Shown: positions 33,091 through 44,700 of the stretch, piece by piece
Numbering within the stretch: position 1 is the first letter of the stretch
Layout: each line of letters begins with the position of its first letter
Notes under the pieces: model-generated
Databases searched by the model: none
Seen by the model: only the letters and a program-made list of their open reading frames with translations
What the model was told of the DNA's origin: nothing
Translations under genes and position numbers: made by a program
Origin: Rosa chinensis
Taxonomy: Eukaryota; Streptophyta; Magnoliopsida; Rosales; Rosaceae
DNA length: 64,000 nucleotides
Direction: 5' to 3'
Assembly: GCF_002994745.2 (NCBI RefSeq)
Contig: NC_037092.1
Span: forward strand, 7,058,501-7,122,500

Positions 33091-36000
33091 ATGGCGGCAA
33101 GGGCTTCAAGAAAATTACTGAGAGACTTTGTGCTGAGAAGAACAGCATGCACAGCTCCAATTGGAGCTGCCAGGCATTGCTCCTCTGCTGCACAAAACCC
33201 TCCAAAGATTCCAAAGATCCCTCATTTTTCCAAGAGGGTATGTTTTCTCTCATTGCCCCTCTTTGTGTTTTATGTAAAGGCTGCGTCTTTGTGATCACAT
33301 CGGATTGGAATGTTGTTAGTTCCAGTTTCATGCAAACCCATTTCGCCAAAGTGGTGCCTTTTCATTGTTTTTTTTTTTTTTTAAAAGCTGTTTGGTGGTG
33401 GAAGAGTTGAGTGTGTTGTTTGGTTTCTGAAGTGGGTTGTGGTTGTTTTGAACTGTTTAGGGGTTGTTTACTGCAGCCACCTTGGGGTTGGTTATTGCTG
33501 GAGGAGCTTATGCAAGCACTGTAGATGAAGCAACTTTCTGGTACCTCTTTTATGTCTTTGACTACAACTTCTCTGCTTTTGTTTGCAATTAAAGTACTTT
33601 AAAAGTTATATGTATTTCACTACAAAGTATGAGCATAACCCATGTTGATTAAGGAAAACTTTTGATGACTTGAGAACCGAGTGGTGTGAGTTTGTTGGTG
33701 ATTGGTGAATAATGTTAAAACTTCCATTGCCACCTAGAAACATTGGGAGTAATATGCTTGATTGTGGAATCGTAATTTGATTTTGAGATGTCTCGGATGC
33801 TAAGAGAGAATAGCCTGTAATGCATGTTATTATCAGTGAGAGTGTGGTGTGCAGCCTCTAAGGGTTTAACAAGACACCTAAATTGATTATTTAAAAAGAT
33901 AATGTAATGATACTTATCAGATGGAAAAATCTGGATTTTCATTATGTTTTGAGGTTTCTGTTGTTTTGCCTGTGTGCACTTATTTATGTTTATTTTGTAG
34001 AAAATATATAAGCCTGATTTATCAGTTTGTTCAATGGCCTAACTGTTATAAAATATTGAAGTTTAAGTTTAGTTATACATGTTGCTAATTTTTGGATATA
34101 TCAAAATTTTGAAGTGGATGGCTATTCTCAGCTACCAAACTTGTGAATCCGTTCTTTGCTCTTCTGGATCCTGAGGTTGCTCATAGACTGGGAGTCTCAG
34201 CCGCAGCACGTGGTTGGGTTCCTAGGGAGAAGAGACCAGATCCACCTAATTTAGGCCTAGAAGTTTGGGGAAGGAAGTTCTCAAACCCTATAGGTCTAGC
34301 TGCTGGCTTTGATAAGAATGCCGAGGCTGTTGATGGCTTACTTGGTTTAGGATTTGGCTTTGTAGAGATTGGCTCTGTAACCCCTGTTCCACAGGAGGGT
34401 AATCCAAAGCCTCGTATCTTCAGATTGCGTGACGAAGGGTAAGCGCATTAGTTTCTTCTTCTTCTTCTTCTTCTTTTTTTAATCTTATTCTGTTGTTCTG
34501 ATATGGCATGCGTGAACACAAATTTTCTCTTCACTTTTGGAAGGTGGTGAATGTTCTTTGGATTCTGAAAATTTGACGTCTAATAACTTTTTTTTTTCTG
34601 ACTTATGTGCTATCAATCTACTTGATTTTGTATGCAGAGCTATCATCAATCGTTGCGGCTTTAATAGTGAAGGAATTATTGCCGTTGCAAAGCGGTTGGG
34701 AATCCAGCATGGTAAGAGGATGTTGGATGAAACTTCAAATACTTCATCTTCGTCAGCTGATGAAGCCAAAACTGGAGGAAAATCTGGCCCTGGCATACTG
34801 GGCGTGAATCTTGGAAAAAATAAGACAAGCGAAGATGCTGCTTCAGATTATGTACAAGGGGTTCATTCCTTGTCCCAGTATGCCGATTACTTGGTAGGTT
34901 CTTCTCTACTGATTCATCTTGCATAGTAATTTATCTGGTTAGGGATACTGTGCTGCTTTGCAACTAAAGACAAGTTTATTCCCAATAGTTTGAACATGTA
35001 TTTTGGTTACTAAGTCAAAACATGGATGTTCTGCCATACAATCAAGTCTAGGGAAAACAAAGAAAACAAAAAAAGTGACCCTTCAACAGTCGTGAAGTAA
35101 TTTGGTAAAAGCTGTTGAAGTAGTCAGAAATTTACAGATTTTCATTATGTCCAAAAGAATGCAATTCAAGTTTTTTGGTAATGATCCAGAAACAGCACTT
35201 TGGTGTCTCCATACCTCTCGAGTTTAATCTTGTGGTGTTAATTTGACTGTTTATCTGCTTATCCCTTTGTAGGTGATTAATGTTTCATCACCCAACACCC
35301 CCGGGTTACGTATGCTTCAAGGAAGAAAGCAGTTAAAGGACCTTGTGAAGAAGGTATGGAGCTCAAAGAATGGTTCTCCTTTTGTTCAATATCATTGTTC
35401 ACAAAACTAGTGCAAAATGTAACACTTTCTGTTATGAAGGTACAAGCTGCTCGTGATGAAATGCAATGGGGTGAAGAGGGCCCTCCTCCATTGCTCGTGA
35501 AAATTGCTCCAGATTTGTCTAAAGAAGATCTCGAAGATATTGCTGCAGTATGTATATATATGCTTGAAATTGATTACTTCTTTTCCCCTTAAGATGGTGC
35601 TCTCATGGTTTTCTTCTGTATGGATATAGGTGGCCCTTGCCCTTCGCTTGGACGGATTGGTATGTTTCCTTTTAAACAGAAACTTAATGACTATCCTTGT
35701 TTGGCATATATGCTCTATCAAAATGTGAATATTACTTGCTTTTTGCAATGTTAGGCTGCCAACTCTGTGAAGTAATAAAATTATAAAAGACTTCTTTACT
35801 GCTTAGATGTTGCTGTTGACGCGTGGTTTATTAAAATCAAAGTTTCTCTGCATAATAGATACTTTATGATTAACATCTCAAGAATTCGTTGTCTTTGATC
35901 ACCCCTTGAGATTTCTGAGAAATGGGGGAAAAAGGAAAAAGCTTTTTCTTTGGCATATGTTAAGAAGAATGGCCAATTACTCAACTTATGAGAAAGATGG

Positions 36001-36839
36001 AAAAATTGGCTACGTTATCCCATGCTGTGAAATGATGACTATAGGGTATTCTATATGTTACTGATGAGTTTATAATTTCAGTATGTGGGGTTTATTCTTG
36101 AAATTTTGTTTATTGCGAGTTAAAAATTTGTTTAATTTGTTTCTAGATTATATCAAACACAACTGTTTCAAGACCAGAGTCTGTTAGTAGAAACCCAGTG
36201 GCTTCTGAAGCTGGTGGCTTGAGTGGGAAACCACTATTTGATACCTCTACCAGACTCTTAAAGGATATGTACCTGTTGACAAGGGTATGTTGGCTTTTCG
36301 TATAGCTTGTTATTCATGATGTTTACACTGAGGTAGAGTGTACATAGAACTTGGGATTTTGCACTTTTTGGTTCATTTTGAATATATGAATCAGAGCTCA
36401 AAACTTTTTGACTTGTTATCTGTTATCAATCAGGGGAAGATTCCTTTAGTAGGGTGTGGGGGTATTAGTAGGTAAGATGAGAACATTCCTTTATTAGTAT
36501 TTTTTTTTTCAGTGACATCTCTATTCGGGGTTAGTGGTACTTTAGTTTTCATATACTAATCTTTATCTGTTTACACCATTGATTTAGCGGCGAGGATGCT
36601 TATCGAAAAATACGAGCTGGAGCAACTCTTGTTCAGCTTTATACAGCGTTTGCCTATGGGGGGCCTGCTCTCGTTCCCCAGATAAAGGTATTTTCTGATG
36701 CTCACATGAACCTTAATTTCTTCTGATGTCAAAATGTGCTTAGTCTCATCTCTTCTTTCTTTAGGCTGAATTGACCGAATGCTTAGAAAGAGATGGCTTC
36801 AAAACCGTTGTTGAAGCAGTTGGTGCAGATTGCAGATGA
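33091..36839 (+). CDS. PYRD: Dihydroorotate dehydrogenase (quinone), mitochondrial, class 2
   Basis: Eleven exons: 33091-33237, 33461-33540, 34115-34438, 34638-34893, 35273-35353, 35440-35547, 35630-35659, 36147-36284, 36434-36471, 36588-36687, 36765-36839. They encode 458 residues, the usual plant length. The enzyme oxidises dihydroorotate to orotate in pyrimidine synthesis, passing electrons through FMN to ubiquinone at the inner mitochondrial membrane. Residues 1-35 are Arg/Ala-rich (presequence), and a membrane helix spans about 50-66 ('[18 protein letters not shown]'). The barrel shows '[10 protein letters not shown]' (137-146), '[15 protein letters not shown]' (162-176) and 'INRCGFNS' (187-194). 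'VNLGKNK', '[11 protein letters not shown]' with the catalytic Ser of class 2, 'LVKIAPDL', 'ISNTTVSRP', 'GGLSGKPL' and 'LVGCGGISS' (FMN phosphate site) follow in order. Nothing is missing. A Ser-rich insert ('[17 protein letters not shown]') lies before 'GILGVNLG'. Confidence 0.96.
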
Positions 36840-36939
36840 CAGTCCCCTTTCGCCCCACTTAAATTCAGGAGTTGGCCGAATGTGCTTTAGGAAGGAAGCA
36901 AATTTTCACATAGCATGGTGTAAATTATGGTTTTAAATT

Positions 36940-37680
36940 GTTTCTCATCCTTCTTTTGGGATCAACGAGGGAGTCAGGAATGTTTGAGAGATTAGAAGAG
37001 ATCATTTCGGAGTAAATTGAAGAGGCATTCCTTTGTTTGTAGTTTTGTACTATAATATGAATGCTGATTTTAGTTGTAGCAAATGAAACAAAAAATCTGT
37101 TGCTGAATATTACTATTATTAAAAGCTTCTCTAACAAAAGCTCCAGTTATTATTGGTGGAGACGTGCTAACACATCATGGCCGAGAAGTTAACAAATTGT
37201 AGACAACAATTTCCCCTGGTTTTACCTAGATGTATGTGCAATAGCAAATTACCATCTTAGTTTTTCTGGTCAAAAAACATTAACATTTTCAGATTTTCCT
37301 GACAAGAACCAAGAAGGTTGCTTGTAATTCATATCTCCCTTCTTAAGTTTTCAAAGTAGATCCTATCCTTCCAACACGGTCAACTATCCAGGTCTCTTTA
37401 TAATATTCATGCTGCAATTCAATCAGAAAAACCTAGCTTCCCTACGACTTCATTTGCATGATTGAGTTTAAGAGGTCTTTGCCTCTTTTTTTTTTTTTTT
37501 TTTAAAAGAGACAGAGAGAGAGAATCATTTAAACCATATTTAATATAGAAAGGCAATCTTTCAGAAAAAAAGGGAAAAAAAAAGGCAATTTCACTTGCAT
37601 TTATATGTGATTGAATGATTACTAAATACCCATATCTCACCACTTGTATATATGCACCCTTAACATTAGGCTAACACAAC
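36940..37680. other. Intergenic between convergent genes
   Basis: This holds the 3' untranslated regions of the dehydrogenase (plus) and Dof (minus) genes and a poly-T run near 37487-37502. No gene seen. Confidence 0.45.
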
Positions 37681-37754
37681 ACATTATATTGTTAATTTCA
37701 TTTTCATGAAATTTACTAAAGTATATAAGGACGAAAAATGTCAAGAGGCAATGA

Positions 37755-38276
37755 TCAGCTGCACGTTTGACCACTTGGGCCACTCCTCCGCCGCTTCACC
37801 ACCGGAAAAACATGTCGGAAATCGCCTTGTACCGCCGCCACGTGCCATTCTTCCACCACCCCATCCAGCTCAAACTGTTGCACCACCTCTGAAGCGTCAT
37901 ACAAACAACCCTCCGGGAAACCAGCCAACTCCCGGCCCGGAGGCTTGGTTTTCCGACGGCCGGCTCCCACAGGCACGTTCCGTAGGGCCCCGCCGGCCGT
38001 CCAGTACCTCTGACAGCCCTTGCAGAAGTGTCTAGGCTGGTTTACATTGTAGTTATTGAAGTAACAAAACTTGGTCTCCATGCTCTTGCATCTAGGGCAT
38101 GGTATGATCTTCTCCGGCCTCTTCATCTCCACCGTTTGGTCATGAACGTCGTCGGCTTTCTTGGGTTGACGATGATGATGATCATCTTTTAGTACTACTT
38201 GTTTGTTCTGCAATGTAATGGTTGTCCCAAACAGCTTAATTCCGGGCACATCTTGGCCGCTGCTGACCTCAGCCAT
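37755..38276 (-). CDS. Dof zinc-finger transcription factor, short COG1/CDF-like
   Basis: A single-exon protein of 173 residues. The N terminus has 'GIKLFGTTI' (12-20), a signature of the cycling-Dof subgroup. The Dof finger follows at about 56-110: Cys60, Cys63, Cys85, Cys88 (CX2C-X21-CX2C) with '[20 protein letters not shown]' (90-109), which binds AAAG DNA sites. A basic 'KRRR' near residue 161 may aid nuclear import. The long C-terminal part of full CDF proteins is absent; the length matches Arabidopsis Dof1.5/COG1 (a light-signalling Dof), to which I think it is closest. The leader is short (about 95 bases from a TATATATA at 38397-38404). The frame is complete and starts at its first ATG. 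Confidence 0.93.
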   Translation of the reverse strand: MAEVSSGQDVPGIKLFGTTITLQNKQVVLKDDHHHRQPKKADDVHDQTVEMKRPEKIIPCPRCKSMETKFCYFNNYNVNQPRHFCKGCQRYWTAGGALRNVPVGAGRRKTKPPGRELAGFPEGCLYDASEVVQQFELDGVVEEWHVAAVQGDFRHVFPVVKRRRSGPSGQTCS

Positions 38277-38396
38277 GGAGTTTTAAGAATGAGAGACAGA
38301 GACACGAAGAGAGAGATGTGTTATGCTCTCAAATGTGAGAGGCAAACTTTGTATCGGTTTTTAAGGAAGGTGGTGTGCTACTTCTTAGGTTACGAA

Positions 38397-38404
38397 TATA
38401 TATA
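38397..38404 (-). promoter_or_regulatory. TATA box of the Dof gene
   Basis: 'tatatata' lies about 120 bases upstream of the ATG on the minus strand, a suitable core-promoter position. Confidence 0.5.
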
Positions 38405-38419
38405 GCAGGTATGGGATAA

Positions 38420-41400
38420 AAGTGCTTAATTTAAAAGCAAGAATTATTCATGTAAAAATCCATGTGACAGCCGCCAAGAAGCCAGGCAGGTGGGTTTGGA
38501 AAAAGCTGAGGATGAGCTTTTTGCACACATCATATCTCCACATCATCACAGTCTAGTTTTTCGTACTAATATAAGATGTTTCATTGGAAGCATATATTTT
38601 CAAAATCTCTTTCAATCTTTGTCTAAACTCTTCCAACACATAATTTTAGTTAACGAATGGTAAGTCTAATAGTAATATTAAGTAGAACGATACACAACTG
38701 GTGTAATGTATCAGAATCAAATACACATTATAATTATTCACTAAAAAGTCTAAAATACGTCCCAATTCAGACGTGTCTCAGACAAATATCAGTAGTGATG
38801 GGAGCATAAAGAGATAAAAGCCCTCTTAGTTGTTAATGAAAGTTGTGGTTGTGTACATATTCTTACCCTAGAAAGTGATAAAGTGATTTAAAGCTAAAGC
38901 AAGAGTCTTTTTCTTGTTTATGTTATGAGAAATCTCCATCCATATGGCCATTTACTTTTGGTGCACCATGGAATATTATATGTCACTACCATATAGTACT
39001 ATTGATCTTATTTATTCTTTAGCCCCCCAACTGTAAACAGTGGTGGTGAAGCTCACTTTATAAATACTTTCTGAGAAAAGAGAAAAGGGAATTAGTTTTT
39101 AACTTTGTCAAGAGAAACTCAAAGGCTTCCTAGACTCAAGATAAACCTCTTCGGTGCATGTGAAATGCTCCAACTGTGCATTGCAGCACAGTGCCTGGCC
39201 ACTTTGACAGCTTCGAGGTTCGAATCTAGGTTGGAGAGCACACCCAACTAGGCAAGAATCACTAGGCCACTTGCAGTGGTTTGAAAAGGGGATTAGTTAG
39301 GTGGTCTTAAAGCATATTATGGAGAGCAAAAGGCTATAGTGATGCATCGATCTCAACTTTTATTGTGCAAATTGATCTACTACCAAACATTGTGCTAATT
39401 TGATATTAAAAGGGGCCAGTTATAGTATATTACATGCGGATCGATTAGTGACTTTTTAAGATTGAAACTGAGACTTTTTGACAGATCGATCGATGAAGAA
39501 TCGAAGTTGTTTATCTAACAAAGCTACTGTTGCCAACAATGGTTTCCATTGCAAGGCATGGGCGAACAGAACATGTTCTACTCGTACTTTTGTGTCTAGG
39601 GAGAATCAACATGTAGAATTACATATTGAAAATTGGTTTCTTAATAAAATATGTGATCGATTTTAAACTTCTCCAACAAATATCAATTAATTTTGAGTTG
39701 AATGTTTTAAATTTTTACTCGGTATAAGGAAACAAACCTAACGCTGCATGACACAACACTAATTTTGAGTCCATCTAATATACGCACGCATGATCCTATT
39801 ATTCCTATATATCTGAAGATCCTATCTTCAAACGTTGTACTTGAGAGCATTTTCTCTCAAAGAGATGGACATGAATGAAAGATGAGGCTCTTATGAGGAA
39901 TTGTACGTAGTTCTAATTATTAAGAGCATTTACGGCTATATCCGAGGTTTTTGAGTTCGAATTTTCTTCCACAATTAAAAACCATTAATAGATAACAGAT
40001 AAGGTCCCAAGTTCAAAACTATACCCATGCCTTGAATGAGTTTTGTGCAATCGGAGTCAGCAAAGTGAGCTTGCAGTAGCATGCCTAAGCCTTTCTAGTA
40101 TTATCAACAAAGAAAAGAAGACAGAAGAACTATGGACATGGACATGTTGACATTAAAGTTGCGTACTTTTTTGTAATGCTATTGCTAAACACTTGTTTCA
40201 AAGGCATCTTTTCAGATCTTAAATGGAGTTGATGATTAACTTTTGTTGCTTCTTTTTCATTCGCTTGACATTTGACATTGTAGTTTTGCAGACATTATTA
40301 AGGTCGGGGTTGCTTTCAGTTCTTTGCAATTATTTGTAAATTAAAAAAGTAATCTGATATGGGATTTCTTTAATAAAGGAATCTTTATTTAGTTAATGCA
40401 AAAGGAACCTCATTTGTAACACTTCTACTAATAATATAATGCAGACAAAGTACCTCATATCATGGTTTCTTTTACTTTGAAAATTGAAATGCATGCATTT
40501 TTTCTTTGTGATGCTTTCCCAGTCTCTTTTAGTTAAAAGCTTAATGCAAAGAACAAAGTAATCTACGTGCATCCTTTTCATTGTTGGAGAACCTTCTTTT
40601 AGAAATAAACTGTCTTCTTTTCCTAGTGAAAATAAAGAGCAAAAGATCAGCAGAATATTAGCAGAAGTTTTTTAGAAGTTGCAGCTCTTATTTCGATTAC
40701 TTATGGGTGAATCCAGTTTGGTTTATGTGTCATTGTCATTCCACACACACAGTAATCACATCCTTAACTGGGATATTATCCCTAATACAAAACATATAAT
40801 TTTGGGTGGAGTTGGAAAGTTGTAAGTACTAAGTACCGTCAATGGTTTTGGTTATCAAGTTGTTCTAATCAAATGAAAAAGAAAGTCTTCCTTTCCTTCT
40901 TTATTCATTAATTTATGTGTTAATTAAGTATTAAATTTCTTAATCCAATCAGTGTGCCGGTTGGAAGCTTTGCAATGCCAGCTCAAAACAAGATTAATTA
41001 AATACCAGAAGTTACAGAGATATTATTGATAAGGCTAGAGTCTTAAAGAGAAGAAAAAGACAGAAAAGGAAAAAAAAAAAGTCCCTTAAGTTCTATATTC
41101 TGATGACTTTAGAATCGCAATTATGCTTTGCATTTTGAATATGACTTAATTTTCACATAAAGTTCGTCATACTTCACCTTCTTGTATTTTTATACGTACA
41201 AAAAATTTATATTCGTACTTAATTTTCACGCTTCTATGTCAATTTGATTAGTCTGCATGCAGAATTTCCCAGTTTTAAGTTTCTTCAGGAATTTGGTTTT
41301 GGTCAACTAGACTTGATTAACATTCCATACCCATATGAATGCAAGGTGTTTTCTCCATGATTCTTGGTTGCTAAGCAAATGACACAATCAAATTGCACGT

Positions 41401-41500
41401 AGTGACATATTCCATTAATGCGTGTGTTCTGTTTTTAGTTTTTACGTTTGACAGACAAAGCAAGAAGAACATATCAACAAACCAGAGCTCAAGGAACAAC
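38420..41500. other. Intergenic, nothing recognised
   Basis: The right part of this AT-rich stretch is the 3' flank of the SCAR gene (minus strand), and the left part is the upstream region of the Dof gene. No coding exon or transposon with clear ends was found. A B-box-like 'gaggttcgaatctagg' near 39211-39226 was considered and not called. Confidence 0.4.
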
Positions 41501-41775
41501 AACAATATAATCAGGCATTATAGGCATTTTATATAAATGGTTGCCTCAAGCATGTAGATAAACGATCATACTCAGCCCTACAACTTATCTCATCTTTCTA
41601 CCTAAAGGAATCAATCAAAATTACTGAAATCGGGAATACAAGACTAGCCCTAAGATTAATTACAGGAAGTAACTGAAATTATTCACATAATATGTAACCT
41701 AGCCACCGCCAACTTTGTAAACTCCGGCTACAAGAGGATTTGTTCTGATGGACTGGCATAACAAGCATGGTCAGA

Positions 41776-44700
41776 TTAAGTACTCCAGGTATCGTCATCA
41801 TCATCATCCCCATCATCGCTCCCAACAGCCTGACAAGTTTCATTACATTATGAATTGTACTGCAATGAATGTTAAAGAGAATGAAAGAAAGGGAAGAAAA
41901 GAAAAGCGCAAATGGGAACCTGGCGGATGGCATTTGCTTTCTCCAAAATTGCAGTGACTTTGATATGGGTAGCGGGTCCTGGTGTCGTAGTTGTTGCCTT
42001 TGCTGTCACTGTGCGTCTCAGGTTGAATGACTGGAAAGACATAACAGCAGATTGAGCACAAATTAGCAATAGTTTACTTTATTACTTACTGTACTTGCCT
42101 AGTTTATTCAAGGTCACAACAAGGTAGACATAATATGATTGAAAAAGTGAAGCACTGATTAAAACATAAGCTTTACCACAATCTACTTATCAACAATGGC
42201 AATGAATGACCATAGACATGCTAAAAGCATAAAAAGCCTTTAAGGATCCAGAGTACTACATGTCTATTTCCAAAAACTGTGCATTTATGATCTACATAGG
42301 CACATTTTACACATGAATAGAAACACTCCAATAAGCAGATAAGTGACTTTCAGGATCTTGGAAAGGACCAAATGACAATAGAGATGGCAGACTGACCTGT
42401 GTTCTGATTTGTTGTAAGAAATCGTCCTTTTCGTCTATCTCTTTGCTGTTTAGAGCCTGATCAGCTTCTTTGTGTTCATTCACCTGCTGGTTCTGCTGCC
42501 ATAAGAAGTATTTGATTATATGTTCTTTTGCAGTTTTGATACCCCACTATTCTTAATTGTATGACTTTTATAACTTGAATGAGTAGGATTGGATTATACT
42601 AGACAATACCTTGATTTTTGGTTTAATAGAAAGAGGCTCTTCATTCACTTCTTGTTGCTTCAATGGTGGTTGCTGGAAGGTGATAGACCCCAAGAGGTCT
42701 GTATCAAGTACATGTTTAAAACCTTCAGATACATCGTGATTTTCTTCTGTAGCATCTAACTGGGGCTTTGAAAGGCACCATTCCACTGGAGGGAGAGGTG
42801 GTGGTCCTGGTGTAGATTCCCCAGGACATCTCAAACCATGGACATCCATTGGTGTAGAATCATCTTTTGGTTCTTGCAGGAGTACAGGTTTAAAAGCATC
42901 TAAGCTTGGAAGATCAAGTAAAGGATCAGAGAGATACTGTACCATACCATTCTCAGAGTGAACACTTTTGATCCCACCTTCACTATAAATGGCATTGCTG
43001 CCTATTTCCCCTAGTTCTGGGGAGCTGGAAATGTGTTCCGCTGATGAGATTCCACGCCAGGCATCATAAAGTTCATGGTTTTCTCTCTCCGGAGTTTCAC
43101 TAGACTCCCATTGTTCAGAATTGGACTCAGAGTGATGGCTAACACAATCATCAGATATGTAAGGAGATGATCGACAGAAGGTGTCATCGTCAGAATCAGA
43201 ACCAAATTCATGCAGAGGGATAGCAGGTTCTGGGATCAACTGGAATGACTGAAACATGTCTCTTACACTTCCATGGCTTTGATTCCCATCAGATAATTTC
43301 AGTTTTAGTTTGGAAGTTTCAATGCCATTTATGGGTTGGAAAGATATCTTCATGTGCTCAAGTGGTGGTGAAGAAGGAGATGAATGAACTGCAAACCCAT
43401 CCTCAGACTGCTCTTTGAAGGCTGTATCAGGAAATGATTGATTCATTACACTCTGGTGCTCGCTTTTCTGCTCCAATTCACCAGCATTCAAATAACTAGC
43501 AGGCTCAAATTTGTCATACGATACATTTCTACCAAAACCATTCTCAAGTAACCTACGACCAAGTCCGAAAACCAGAGAAGAGTTTTCATCATTCTCCTGA
43601 TTTAAGTCATTGGAAGCAGATTTAGTATATGGAGCAACTGGTAACACAATTCCAGGTTCCATTGCGTTGGTTTTTTTCCAACCATCCTCCATGGCATGGC
43701 CAAATCCATTGCTCTTATCAGAATCATCAATATTTCCAAGCTTTGTATACAATTCCATAGGTGAAACTCCCTTAGATATTTTCTCTGATGAGATACCATC
43801 CTCTTGACCTTTATCATTACATCGATCATCCATAGTCAACATGCTTGGTTCTATTTCATGCTCATCGACTATAATCTTGTAAGCATGATTTGAGAGACCA
43901 ATTGTCTCAGCTGTACTACTGCTAGCTGGATTTACGGGACTTGCCATGGTGAAATCAGGAGGTTTTGATGGCTCAAGTCCTAACATGCCACCATTAGTCC
44001 AGAAATTTATTGAATTATTCCTGGAAATGTCAGCAGGAGAGTCTTGAGGCTCACGTAAACTGCTTATGATGTTATCTTGCACATTAGTAGTTCCAGAGCC
44101 AGAGGATGCTGAATCACAATTAACAGTTTCTAACCTTGAATCATCAAGATTTTCAGTTCTATCAGAGCCTACAGAGTGGTTTGAATTAGAAGGTTCCATA
44201 ACTACTTGAGGGATCTGCTCAGGGACAGGGCTCTCTAATGACGCTGAGTTTGGTAGATCCACCTGCGTTTCTCTTTCCGGGGAACTGTGAGATGTTGCAG
44301 CATGAGTTTCAAACCTTGGAGTTTGAGGATTCAAACAATCCATGGTAATATCATGCACTGCATCCAGTCCTTTCTTGTTGACAAAAGTAGGGACATGTTT
44401 CACTTCTCGTTTTGTTTGACAATCAAGATCATTTTCGGATTCTGATTCAATGGTGTTAAGTGCATCCATGAAAGTATCTGGTTCATCTGGTTCACTTTCA
44501 ATTTCATCAATTTGGTTCCTGCTCGAGGTTGGCTCCAAAATATTTTCGCCATCAAAGAGGAAATCGTTTTGCGGAATACTCTTAATGTGACCAGCTCCCC
44601 CTTCATGTGCATCCAAGTCATCCATTGTAGGGAGCGTTGCTGTAGTTTCATCTAAACACTTCTGTTGACCTGTAGGATCTACTATTTCTGCCTTCTCATC

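Noticed and set aside
37706..38035. 109-codon plus-strand frame over the Dof gene
   Set aside because: Shadow of the Dof coding exon.
39170..39290. B-box-like 'gaggttcgaatctagg' suggesting a SINE or tRNA
   Set aside because: No matching A box at the right distance, no A tail and no target repeat, so not called.
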